A stretch of 64,000 nt of DNA from Pseudobutyrivibrio ruminis DSM 9787. Its GTDB lineage: Bacteria; Bacillota; Clostridia; Lachnospirales; Lachnospiraceae. Where the stretch lies: NCBI RefSeq assembly GCF_900218035.1, contig NZ_OBMR01000002.1, positions 62,001-126,000 on the forward strand, read 5' to 3'. Within the stretch, counting starts at the first letter, position 1. Each line of letters starts with the position of its first letter. Positions 1 to 7,979 of this stretch are shown here, in pieces. The notes under the pieces are model-generated. The model was not told where the DNA came from. It worked only from the letters and a program-made list of their open reading frames with translations, and did not search any database. Both the position numbers and the translations under genes were made by a program.

Positions 1-1
1 A

Positions 2-1390
2 TATGTGCTCATTGATAATGCCATTGCAGAGGAGCCTCCAATCAGCTCACGTGATGGCGATATTATTAAGACTGGATACAACGAAGAAATAGACAGACTT
101 CGTTCTGCTAAGATAGATGGCAAGCAGTGGCTTGCTGAGCTTGAAGCAAAAGAGCGTGATAAGACTGGAATTAAAAATCTAAAGATAAAGTTCAACAAGG
201 TTTTTGGATTTTATCTTGAGGTTACAAATTCATATAAGGATTTAGTTCCTGATTATTACGTAAGAAAGCAGACTCTTACAAATGCTGAGCGATATTACAC
301 ACCAGAGCTAAAAGAGCTGGAAGATAGCATTTTAGGAGCTGAGGATAGATTAAATACTATCGAGTATGAGTTCTTCAAAGCAGTCAGAGATACAATTGCT
401 GGCGAGGTAGATAGAATTCAAATTAGTGCAAAGGCAATCGCAACACTTGATGCAATTATTTCACTTGCTGTTGTTGCTGAAAAGAATCACTATGCGAGAC
501 CGGTAATCAATAATCGTGGAGTATTAGATATCAAGGAAGGGCGTCATCCTGTTGTTGAGCAGATGATAAATGCCGACCAGTTCATATCTAACGATTGTTA
601 TTTGGATCAGGATTCCAACACCATCGCAATTATTACAGGCCCTAATATGGCTGGTAAATCTACATACATGAGACAGGTTGCACTTATTGTGCTTATGGCT
701 CAAATCGGTAGCTTCGTTCCAGCTACTAGCGCAACAATTGGTGTTGTAGATAGAATCTTTACCAGAGTAGGTGCATCAGATGATTTATCAACTGGTCAGT
801 CTACATTCATGGTAGAGATGAATGAAGTAGCTAATATTTTGCATAATGCTACTAGCAAATCACTTTTAATTCTTGATGAGATAGGCCGTGGAACTTCCAC
901 ATATGATGGACTTTCGATTGCATGGTCTGTTGTTGAACATGTGGCTTACAATATTGGTGCAAAAACTTTATTTGCAACACATTATCATGAGCTTACAGAA
1001 CTGGAAGGTCAGATAAAAGGAGTACATAATTATTGCATCGCAGTACAGGAAATGGGAGAGGATATTATATTCCTTAGAAAAATCATTTCTGGTGGCGCAG
1101 ATCAAAGTTACGGTATACAGGTAGCCAGACTGGCAGGCTTACCTGAGGAGGTGCTTTCAAGGGCACGTACAATCGTAGATTCTTTAAATGAAAATGATAT
1201 TGCTGCAGTTTCGGATAAGATTGCTCTGCAGGAAAAATTCGAAGAAAAGCTCAAAGAAGCTACAGGATTAGAGATTTCTGAATCTGAGGCACAGATAATT
1301 ACAGAGCTAAAGAATCTTGATGTTACAAAGATAACTCCCCTTGAAGCTATGAACATATTGTTTGAGTATCACAATAAGGTGAAAGAATAA
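2..1390 (+). CDS. mutS: DNA mismatch repair protein MutS, C-terminal part (partial, 5' end outside window)
   Basis: This is the C-terminal half of MutS, the ATPase that recognises mismatches and recruits MutL. About 460 of the usual 850-900 residues are present and the reading frame is open to the left window edge, so the gene is cut by the window rather than truncated. Visible parts are the end of the lever/clamp region, the Walker A motif GPNMAGKST at about 638-664, the STFMVEM segment, the Walker B stretch LLILDEIGRGTS near 860-900 and the ATHYHEL switch histidine. The stop codon overlaps the start of mutL by one base (TAATG), so the two are translationally coupled. Confidence 0.97.
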   Translation, partial: YVLIDNAIAEEPPISSRDGDIIKTGYNEEIDRLRSAKIDGKQWLAELEAKERDKTGIKNLKIKFNKVFGFYLEVTNSYKDLVPDYYVRKQTLTNAERYYTPELKELEDSILGAEDRLNTIEYEFFKAVRDTIAGEVDRIQISAKAIATLDAIISLAVVAEKNHYARPVINNRGVLDIKEGRHPVVEQMINADQFISNDCYLDQDSNTIAIITGPNMAGKSTYMRQVALIVLMAQIGSFVPATSATIGVVDRIFTRVGASDDLSTGQSTFMVEMNEVANILHNATSKSLLILDEIGRGTSTYDGLSIAWSVVEHVAYNIGAKTLFATHYHELTELEGQIKGVHNYCIAVQEMGEDIIFLRKIISGGADQSYGIQVARLAGLPEEVLSRARTIVDSLNENDIAAVSDKIALQEKFEEKLKEATGLEISESEAQIITELKNLDVTKITPLEAMNILFEYHNKVKE

Positions 1391-3294
1391 TGGGAAAAAT
1401 TAATTTACTTAGCCAGGAAACTATTGACAAAATCGCAGCAGGAGAGGTTGTTGAAAGACCTGCTTCTGTTGCAAAAGAGCTTATTGAAAACAGTATTGAT
1501 GCTGGAGCCACTGCTATTTCTGTTGAGATAAAGGGCGGAGGAATTGAATATCTTCGTATAACCGATAATGGTTCTGGAATTGATAAGGATCAAATCCAAA
1601 TCGCATTTTTGCGTCATTCAACCAGCAAAATCGAAAACGCTGCTGATTTAGCTAATGTTAGATCATTGGGATTTAGAGGAGAGGCTTTATCCAGCATTTC
1701 TGCTGTAGCTAAAGTCGAGCTTATTACAAAAACTAAGGACTCTCTACTTGGTGCATCCTACATTATCGAAGGCGCAAAGGAAGTATCTCTTACAGATATT
1801 GGAGCACCTAATGGCACTACCTTTATTATCAGACAGCTGTTCTTTAACACACCAGCTAGAAAGAAGTTTTTAAAGTCTGAAAGCACTGAGGGAAGCTTTG
1901 TATTTGATGTTGTTGAGCATTTGGCTTTATCCCATCCAGAGATTTCATTTAAGTTCTTACTTAACGGCAAAGAAAAGCTTATGACTTCAGGTAATGGTGT
2001 GCTTTCTGATACCATATATCAGATTTATGGACGTCAGATTGCATCCAATGTTTTGGAGATAAATTACAAAGATGAGAGAGTTTCAATCAACGGCTTTATT
2101 GGTAAATCAGTTATTGCCAGAGGAAATCGAGCTTTTGAGCATTTCTTTGTAAATAATAGATATATTAAAAGCAATAATCTTTCCAGAGCTTGCGAAGAGG
2201 GATATTACGGCTTTTTGATGGGACATCAGTATCCATTCTTTGTAATTAATATCAATTTTGAAGATGGTGCTGTTGATGTTAACGTGCATCCAACAAAGCA
2301 GGAAGTTCGATTTGAGGATGAGGCTTTTATACTTGAGATTCTTACTAAAGTAATAAATGATCGTCTTAGAAAAAGGGAAGATGTTCTTGAAGCTCATATT
2401 GATGAGCCTAAGGCATCTGCTCCAGCACCTGTTATTGAAACATATTCAGAGTTTGTTTCTAAGCCAGCTGTAGAACAGGAATCAGATTCATCTTCATATG
2501 AAGTGTCCAATGATTCCGTATCTGAAAAGGAGCCAGAGATTATCCCTCCTGTGAAGGTAAAGCTTCCTGAACCATTCGAAAGGGATAGACTTGAAAAGAT
2601 AAAAGCTCAGGTTACAAGTCAAATTCGACAGGACACACCTTACGAAAAGAAATTTGCTGAGAACAATCTAGACAAAACAAAGTACGAGCAGATTAGCTTT
2701 TTAAAGCAGGAAGCAGTTAAAGAGCACAAAATTATCGGTCAGGTATTTGATACATATTGGATTATTGAATATGATAAAAATATGTATATCATAGACCAGC
2801 ATGCTGCTCATGAGAAAGTCCTTTTTGAAAAGACAATGGCTCGTCTCAAAAACAATGAAATGACATCTCAGATGGTTAGCCCACCAGTTATTATTTCATT
2901 GTCACCTCAGGATGTTCTTTTGTTTGAAAACTATCATGAGGCTTTTGAAAAGCTTGGATTTAGAGTGGAATCCTTTGGAGGTAATGAGCTTGCTATCAAT
3001 GGAGTTCCAGGTAACTTATTAAATCTGGATCCAAAGACATTTTTCCTTGAGATACTTTCAGATTGTGAAAGCTTCAAGGCATCAGATTCATTTGACATGA
3101 TAGTTGAGAGAGTAGCATCAATGTCTTGTAAGGCTGCTGTAAAGGGTAATAATAAGCTTTCTATTCCAGAGATTAAAACCTTAATCGATGATTTATTAAA
3201 GCTGGATAATCCATATCATTGCCCTCATGGTAGACCTACAATGATTTCGTTTTCAGAATACGAATTAGCAAAGAAATTTAAAAGGATTGTTTAA
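1390..3294 (+). CDS. mutL: DNA mismatch repair protein MutL
   Basis: MutL is the GHKL ATPase that couples MutS mismatch recognition to strand incision. At 634 residues it has normal length. The N-terminal ATPase shows ELIENSIDAGA, DNGSGI and GFRGEALSSI. After a low-complexity acidic linker (about residues 335-400) comes the C-terminal dimerisation and nuclease domain, with DQHAAHEKVLFE starting at residue 469; this fits the DQHA-x2-E-x4-E metal-binding motif of endonuclease-type MutL. A CPHGRPT motif lies near the C terminus. It overlaps mutS and miaA by one base each (TAATG), giving a tight mutS-mutL-miaA operon. The endonuclease motif fits an organism without MutH. Confidence 0.97.
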   Translation: MGKINLLSQETIDKIAAGEVVERPASVAKELIENSIDAGATAISVEIKGGGIEYLRITDNGSGIDKDQIQIAFLRHSTSKIENAADLANVRSLGFRGEALSSISAVAKVELITKTKDSLLGASYIIEGAKEVSLTDIGAPNGTTFIIRQLFFNTPARKKFLKSESTEGSFVFDVVEHLALSHPEISFKFLLNGKEKLMTSGNGVLSDTIYQIYGRQIASNVLEINYKDERVSINGFIGKSVIARGNRAFEHFFVNNRYIKSNNLSRACEEGYYGFLMGHQYPFFVININFEDGAVDVNVHPTKQEVRFEDEAFILEILTKVINDRLRKREDVLEAHIDEPKASAPAPVIETYSEFVSKPAVEQESDSSSYEVSNDSVSEKEPEIIPPVKVKLPEPFERDRLEKIKAQVTSQIRQDTPYEKKFAENNLDKTKYEQISFLKQEAVKEHKIIGQVFDTYWIIEYDKNMYIIDQHAAHEKVLFEKTMARLKNNEMTSQMVSPPVIISLSPQDVLLFENYHEAFEKLGFRVESFGGNELAINGVPGNLLNLDPKTFFLEILSDCESFKASDSFDMIVERVASMSCKAAVKGNNKLSIPEIKTLIDDLLKLDNPYHCPHGRPTMISFSEYELAKKFKRIV

Positions 3295-4241
3295 TGGATA
3301 AATTAGTAATCTTAACTGGACCAACTGCGGTCGGCAAAACTTCACTATCAATTAATCTCGCCAAGGCTATAAATGGCGAGATTATTTCTGCTGACAGCAT
3401 GCAGGTTTATAGAAAAATGGATATTGGTACAGCGAAGGTTACACCTGAAGAAATGGACGGGGTTCCACATCATTTGATTGATGTGATTGAGCCTACTGAG
3501 GATTATCACGTTGTAAAGTTTCAGCAAATGGTAAAGGATGCCATGGCAGATATTTATTCCCGAGGCAAAATACCTATCATTTGCGGAGGAACTGGATTTT
3601 ACATACAAGCGATTTTGTATGATATTGATTTTACAGAAAATGATATCGATAAATCCTACCGTCAGTCTCTAGAAGATTTTGCTGATAAGTATGGAAATGA
3701 TGCTTTGCATGAAAAGCTTAATGAAATTGATCCTGAGTCGGCAGAAACTATTCCGGCTGCAAATAGAAAAAGGGTGATTAGAGCTATCGAGTATTATGAG
3801 CAGACAGGTGAAAAGTTCTCTGTTCACAATGCTACTCAAAGAGAAAAAACTAGCCCTTATAACTTTGCTTATTTTGTATTAAATGACGATAGGGAATTGC
3901 TATATAATCGAATTAATAAAAGAGTTGATATAATGATGGAGGATGGCTTGTTATCCGAAATCGATAGCTTACTTGCTATGGGTGTCAAAAAAGGTATGAC
4001 TTCCATGGATGGCATTGGCTATAAAGAATTATTGTCTTACAAGGATGGCGAAATATCTTTAGATGAGGCAGTAGAGCTTATCAAAAAGAACTCTAGAAAC
4101 TACGCCAAGAGACAGCTCACTTGGTTTAGAAGAGAAAAAGAAGTCATTTGGCTTGATAAAACAGTTTATACGACAAGTGATGCTTTACTTGAAAAGATTT
4201 TAACTTGTTTGAAAGAGAAAGGAATTATAGAAAGTGTTTAG
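3294..4241 (+). CDS. miaA: tRNA dimethylallyltransferase MiaA
   Basis: MiaA transfers a dimethylallyl group to the N6 of A37 in tRNAs that read UNN codons, a modification that improves codon-anticodon pairing. The 315-residue protein starts with the P-loop GPTAVGKTS (residues 8-16), followed by the DSMQVYR segment, the GGTGFY motif and the RRAIEYYEQTG-like region of the family. It begins on the last base of the mutL stop and its own end overlaps the next gene by 8 bases. The order mutS-mutL-miaA is common in Firmicutes. Confidence 0.97.
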   Translation: MDKLVILTGPTAVGKTSLSINLAKAINGEIISADSMQVYRKMDIGTAKVTPEEMDGVPHHLIDVIEPTEDYHVVKFQQMVKDAMADIYSRGKIPIICGGTGFYIQAILYDIDFTENDIDKSYRQSLEDFADKYGNDALHEKLNEIDPESAETIPAANRKRVIRAIEYYEQTGEKFSVHNATQREKTSPYNFAYFVLNDDRELLYNRINKRVDIMMEDGLLSEIDSLLAMGVKKGMTSMDGIGYKELLSYKDGEISLDEAVELIKKNSRNYAKRQLTWFRREKEVIWLDKTVYTTSDALLEKILTCLKEKGIIESV

Positions 4242-5520
4242 TATTTATAAGGATTTTGGTATTTCTAAAGAAGTTTATGATTATGGTGAGGAGATTCTAA
4301 AAGGTCTTAAAGATAGATTCGAGGAAATCGATAAAACAGCAGAGTATAATCAGTTGAAAGTTCTTAAGGCTATGCAGGAACACAAGGTTGCAGCTGAGTG
4401 CTTCAACACATCTACTGGATACGGTTATGATGATGTTGGACGTGATACATTGGAAAAGGTGTATGCATCAGTTTTTAAAACAGAGGATGCTCTTGTTCGT
4501 CCACAGATTACATGTGGTACACATGCCCTTGCTCTTGCATTAATGAGTAATCTTAGACCAGGTGATGAACTACTTTCACCTGTTGGAAAGCCATACGATA
4601 CACTTGAAGAGGTAATTGGAATTCGTCCTTCAAACGGTTCTTTAGCTGAGTATGGCATTACATATGCACAGGTCGATTTGCTTGAAGATGGCGGATTTGA
4701 CTACGATGGAATCAAAGCAGCTATTAATGAAAAGACAAAGCTTGTAACTATTCAGCGTTCTAAGGGATATGCAAATCGTCCTACATTATCAGTTTCACAA
4801 ATCGGAGAGCTTATTTCATTCATCAAAGGTATTAAGCCAGATGTTGTCTGCATGGTAGATAATTGCTACGGAGAATTTGTTGAGAGAATCGAGCCAACAG
4901 AGGTTGGTGCTGATATGTGCGTAGGTTCTCTTATCAAGAATCCAGGCGGCGGACTTGCTCCTATTGGAGGATATATCGTAGGAACTAAGGAATGTGTTGA
5001 AAATGCTGCACACAGATTAACTTCTCCAGGACTTGGAAAGGAAGTTGGTGCTTCACTTGGAATTATGCAGTCATTCTATCAGGGATTCTTCCTTGCACCT
5101 ACAGTTGTTGCTGGTGCTTTAAAGGGTGCTATTTTCGCAGCAAATGTATATGAGAAGCTGGGATTCCTTTGCGTTCCAAATTCTACAGAATCAAGACATG
5201 ATATTATTCAGGCTGTTTCATTCCTTAAGCCAGAAGGACTTATTGCTTTCTGTGAAGGAATTCAGGCAGCTGCTCCTGTTGATTCATACGTTACTCCGGA
5301 GCCTTGGGATATGCCTGGTTACGATAGTAAGGTTATCATGGCGGCCGGTGCATTTGTTCAGGGTTCATCAATTGAATTATCAGCAGACGGCCCACTTCGT
5401 GAACCATATACAGCCTTCTTCCAGGGCGGTCTTACATGGAATCATGCTAAGCTTGGTATACTTAATTCACTCCAAAAACTAGTGGATGCTTGCCTTGTGA
5501 TGAAGTCTCAACTGTGTTAA
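4234..5520 (+). CDS. PLP-dependent methionine gamma-lyase / aluminium-resistance family protein
   Basis: A 428-residue fold-type I PLP enzyme of the family annotated as methionine gamma-lyase family or aluminium-resistance protein (YnbB-like). The likely Schiff-base lysine lies in GSLIKNPGGG, after a conserved DNCYGEF segment holding the PLP-pyridine aspartate. The start is GTG at 4234, inside the end of miaA, preceded by a GAGAAAGGA ribosome-binding site; no ATG fits better. It sits downstream of miaA as in many clostridia. Membership of the family is clear. The physiological substrate (methionine, cystathionine or another thio-amino acid) cannot be told from sequence. Confidence 0.88.
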   Translation: MFSIYKDFGISKEVYDYGEEILKGLKDRFEEIDKTAEYNQLKVLKAMQEHKVAAECFNTSTGYGYDDVGRDTLEKVYASVFKTEDALVRPQITCGTHALALALMSNLRPGDELLSPVGKPYDTLEEVIGIRPSNGSLAEYGITYAQVDLLEDGGFDYDGIKAAINEKTKLVTIQRSKGYANRPTLSVSQIGELISFIKGIKPDVVCMVDNCYGEFVERIEPTEVGADMCVGSLIKNPGGGLAPIGGYIVGTKECVENAAHRLTSPGLGKEVGASLGIMQSFYQGFFLAPTVVAGALKGAIFAANVYEKLGFLCVPNSTESRHDIIQAVSFLKPEGLIAFCEGIQAAAPVDSYVTPEPWDMPGYDSKVIMAAGAFVQGSSIELSADGPLREPYTAFFQGGLTWNHAKLGILNSLQKLVDACLVMKSQLC

Positions 5521-5523
5521 AAT
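5495..5523 (+). promoter_or_regulatory. Candidate sigma-A promoter of the mreB operon
   Basis: TTGTGA and TAAAAT are separated by 17 bases, spanning the last codons of the lyase gene and the short gap before mreB. This suggests the cell-shape genes have their own promoter. The hexamers are only partial matches to consensus. Confidence 0.4.
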
Positions 5524-5564
5524 TTTTAGGATGTTTTATATAAAAATATATACGGAGGAAAACC

Positions 5565-6578
5565 ATGGCCAATTCATTTGGTATTGATATAGGAACCCAG
5601 AATCTTAAGATTTTTAGCGGTTCTAATAATCAAATTACTGACATAAAAAATACTATAGCAATCGTTAACAAGAATCAGATGTATTCATATGGTGATGCAG
5701 CTTATTCTATGTACGAAAAAGCTCCAGACACAATCAATGTTTCATTCCCAATTGTTTCTGGTGTTATTGCTGATTTCGATAATATGCAAACTATGCTTTT
5801 CGAAGTTATCGAAAAGGACTTAAAGGGCAAGATTAAGGGTAGCGACATTGTTGTTGCGGTACCTACTGACATTACTGAGGTAGAAAAGAAGGCTTTCTCT
5901 GATTTATTTAGCAAAGCAAAGAACAAGCCACATTCTATCAGAGTTTGTGAGAAGCCTATTGCCAGCGCTATCGGTATGGGACTTGATGTTTCAGAGCCTA
6001 CAGGAGTTATGGTAGTAGATCTTGGTGCAGACACAACAGAGATTTCCGTTATTTCCCTTGGCGGTCTTGTTTTATCAGAGCTTCTTCCATTTGGTGGAAA
6101 TCAAATCGACGAGTCAATCGTTACATACCTCAAGAGAAACTTTAATCTTGTTATTGGACAAAAGACTGCAAAGCAGCTCAAAGAAGAAATCGGTTCAGCT
6201 CAGGAAGGAAGAGGACAGAAGCTTACTGTTGTAGGACGTGATGTAGTTAGCGGTCTTCCTATCGAGATGGAAGTTGAGAGCGATACAATCTACAACGCTA
6301 TCAAGAATGATTTAGAGAGCTTCTGCACAAATGTAAAGCTTATTCTTGAAAAGGTTCCACCAGAGCTTGCAAAGGATATTGTTCACTCTGGTATTTATCT
6401 TACAGGTGGTACATCTCAGCTTTATCAATTGACAGACTTATTCTCAGAGGTTACAAACATCAAGGTTAACGTGATGGATGAGCCACAGGAATCTTGTGTT
6501 AGAGGTTTAGGACAGGTTCTTTCAGATTCTAAATACAAAATTTATGGATATAGCATGAGGGCAAGGATTTTCAAATAA
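5565..6578 (+). CDS. mreB: Rod shape-determining actin homologue MreB
   Basis: MreB is the bacterial actin that moves with and organises the elongasome beneath the membrane. The 337-residue protein opens with GIDIGTQNLKIF (phosphate 1), and has VVDLGADTTEISVI (phosphate 2) near residue 150 and LTGGTSQL (adenosine motif) near residue 283. A strong GGAGG site precedes the ATG. It is followed with one-base overlap by mreC, then mreD, PBP2, minC and rodA, which is the usual elongasome context. It could be a paralogue such as Mbl; the genome context favours the mreBCD copy. Confidence 0.95.
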   Translation: MANSFGIDIGTQNLKIFSGSNNQITDIKNTIAIVNKNQMYSYGDAAYSMYEKAPDTINVSFPIVSGVIADFDNMQTMLFEVIEKDLKGKIKGSDIVVAVPTDITEVEKKAFSDLFSKAKNKPHSIRVCEKPIASAIGMGLDVSEPTGVMVVDLGADTTEISVISLGGLVLSELLPFGGNQIDESIVTYLKRNFNLVIGQKTAKQLKEEIGSAQEGRGQKLTVVGRDVVSGLPIEMEVESDTIYNAIKNDLESFCTNVKLILEKVPPELAKDIVHSGIYLTGGTSQLYQLTDLFSEVTNIKVNVMDEPQESCVRGLGQVLSDSKYKIYGYSMRARIFK

Positions 6579-7441
6579 TGAGACAAAGAAAAGCAAATGG
6601 CGGTATTCCAAGTAAATATTTGCTAATGATTTTATCTATTGTTTGTATAATGCTTTTGTTTTTCAGTTATTCAACTGGTTTTTCAGGTGGTCCATTAGAG
6701 ACAATTGCCAATCATATCTTTATTCCAATGCAAAAGGGTATAGATTACATTGGCAGCTCTATAGCCATTTCTTCAGCTGATACTAAGACTCGTGAGGAAT
6801 TGGTTGCTGAAAACGAAGAGCTTCAGGCTCAGGTTGATGAGCTCAATTCTACTATCAACAACTATGAGCTTAAGCTAAAAGAATTAGACGAATTACAGGA
6901 ATTATACGAGCTAGATCAAACTTACTACGATTATGAGACAACTGGCGCCAGAATCATCGGCAAAGGCACATCTAATTGGTTCAATACATTTACTATTGAT
7001 AAAGGTACCAAGGATGGAATAGAAGTAGATATGAACGTTATCGCAGATGGCGGTCTTGTAGGTATCGTTACTTCTGTTGGAGATTCATATGCAGTTGTTC
7101 GTGCGATTATTGATGACACATCTAATGTTAGCTCAACTATATCATCTACTGAAGATAACTGTATTGTGTCAGGCTCTCTTGAGAACATGACAGCCAGCAA
7201 TCTTATCTTGTTTTCAGATTTGGATGATGACGATGATGAGGTAGCTATTGGCGATGTTATCGTTACATCTAACATTTCTGACAAATATCTTCCGGGATTG
7301 ATGATAGGATATGTTTCATCTGTTTCTTTGGATGAAAATGAACTTACAAAATCTGGAACAGTCACACCAATTGTAGATTTTAAACATTTATCAAATGTCC
7401 TTGTTATTAAGCAGTTAAAGGAGTCATACGAAAGTGAGTGA
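6578..7441 (+). CDS. mreC: Rod shape-determining protein MreC
   Basis: MreC is a membrane-anchored scaffold that links cytoplasmic MreB to the extracellular transpeptidase PBP2. The 287-residue protein has one N-terminal membrane helix (about residues 14-32), a coiled coil (about 68-115, rich in E, L and Q heptads) and a C-terminal beta-rich domain with the family signature GLVGIVTSVGDSYAVVRAIID. It starts in the stop codon of mreB and its end overlaps mreD by 8 bases. Confidence 0.94.
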   Translation: MRQRKANGGIPSKYLLMILSIVCIMLLFFSYSTGFSGGPLETIANHIFIPMQKGIDYIGSSIAISSADTKTREELVAENEELQAQVDELNSTINNYELKLKELDELQELYELDQTYYDYETTGARIIGKGTSNWFNTFTIDKGTKDGIEVDMNVIADGGLVGIVTSVGDSYAVVRAIIDDTSNVSSTISSTEDNCIVSGSLENMTASNLILFSDLDDDDDEVAIGDVIVTSNISDKYLPGLMIGYVSSVSLDENELTKSGTVTPIVDFKHLSNVLVIKQLKESYESE

Positions 7442-7979
7442 TTTTAAGCAATATTTAAAGAAAATATTGATTATAGCCCTTGTCATCTATGTATGCTTCT
7501 TACTGCAGACAAGTGTTTTTTCCAGATATAGACTTGCAGGTGTTACACCTAATGTTTTGATTTGTGTGGTATCTACTTACGGCTTTATGAAAGGCCGTAA
7601 ATACGGTATCTTAATTGGTTTTTTTGTTGGTATTCTTTTGGATATTTTTTCAGGCGGACTTTTTGGAATGTACGCTCTGATTTATATGTATATAGGTCTT
7701 CTAAATGGCCTGTTTAAAAAGCAGTTCTTTGGTGACGATTTACGTCTTCCAATGATTCTTATTGGAACAAGCGATTTAATCTATGGCGTAGCCACTTATC
7801 TCGCTTTGTTTGCAATTAGATCTCAGTATGATTTTTCTTATTATCTTTTGAATATCATTTTACCTGAGGTTGTTTACACTTTACTTGTATCCATTTTTGT
7901 TTATTATGCAATTCTTCACATAAACAATTGGGTCGAAAAACTAGAAAAGAAAGGTTCTGATAGAATTGGATATTATTAA
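7434..7979 (+). CDS. mreD: Rod shape-determining protein MreD
   Basis: A small polytopic membrane protein (181 residues, about five hydrophobic helices) in the mreD position between mreC and PBP2. The sequence GRKYGILIGFFVGILLDIFSGGLFG matches the conserved core of MreD. The start is a GTG inside the mreC stop region, with AAAGGAG ten bases upstream. MreD is part of the elongasome membrane complex; its exact activity is not known for the family. Confidence 0.9.
   Translation: MSDFKQYLKKILIIALVIYVCFLLQTSVFSRYRLAGVTPNVLICVVSTYGFMKGRKYGILIGFFVGILLDIFSGGLFGMYALIYMYIGLLNGLFKKQFFGDDLRLPMILIGTSDLIYGVATYLALFAIRSQYDFSYYLLNIILPEVVYTLLVSIFVYYAILHINNWVEKLEKKGSDRIGYY

Noticed and set aside
6931-7365. A 144-residue antisense frame across mreC
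   Set aside because: It is antisense to a conserved gene and rich in Ser/Thr/Pro, as expected for complementary frames; there are no start signals.
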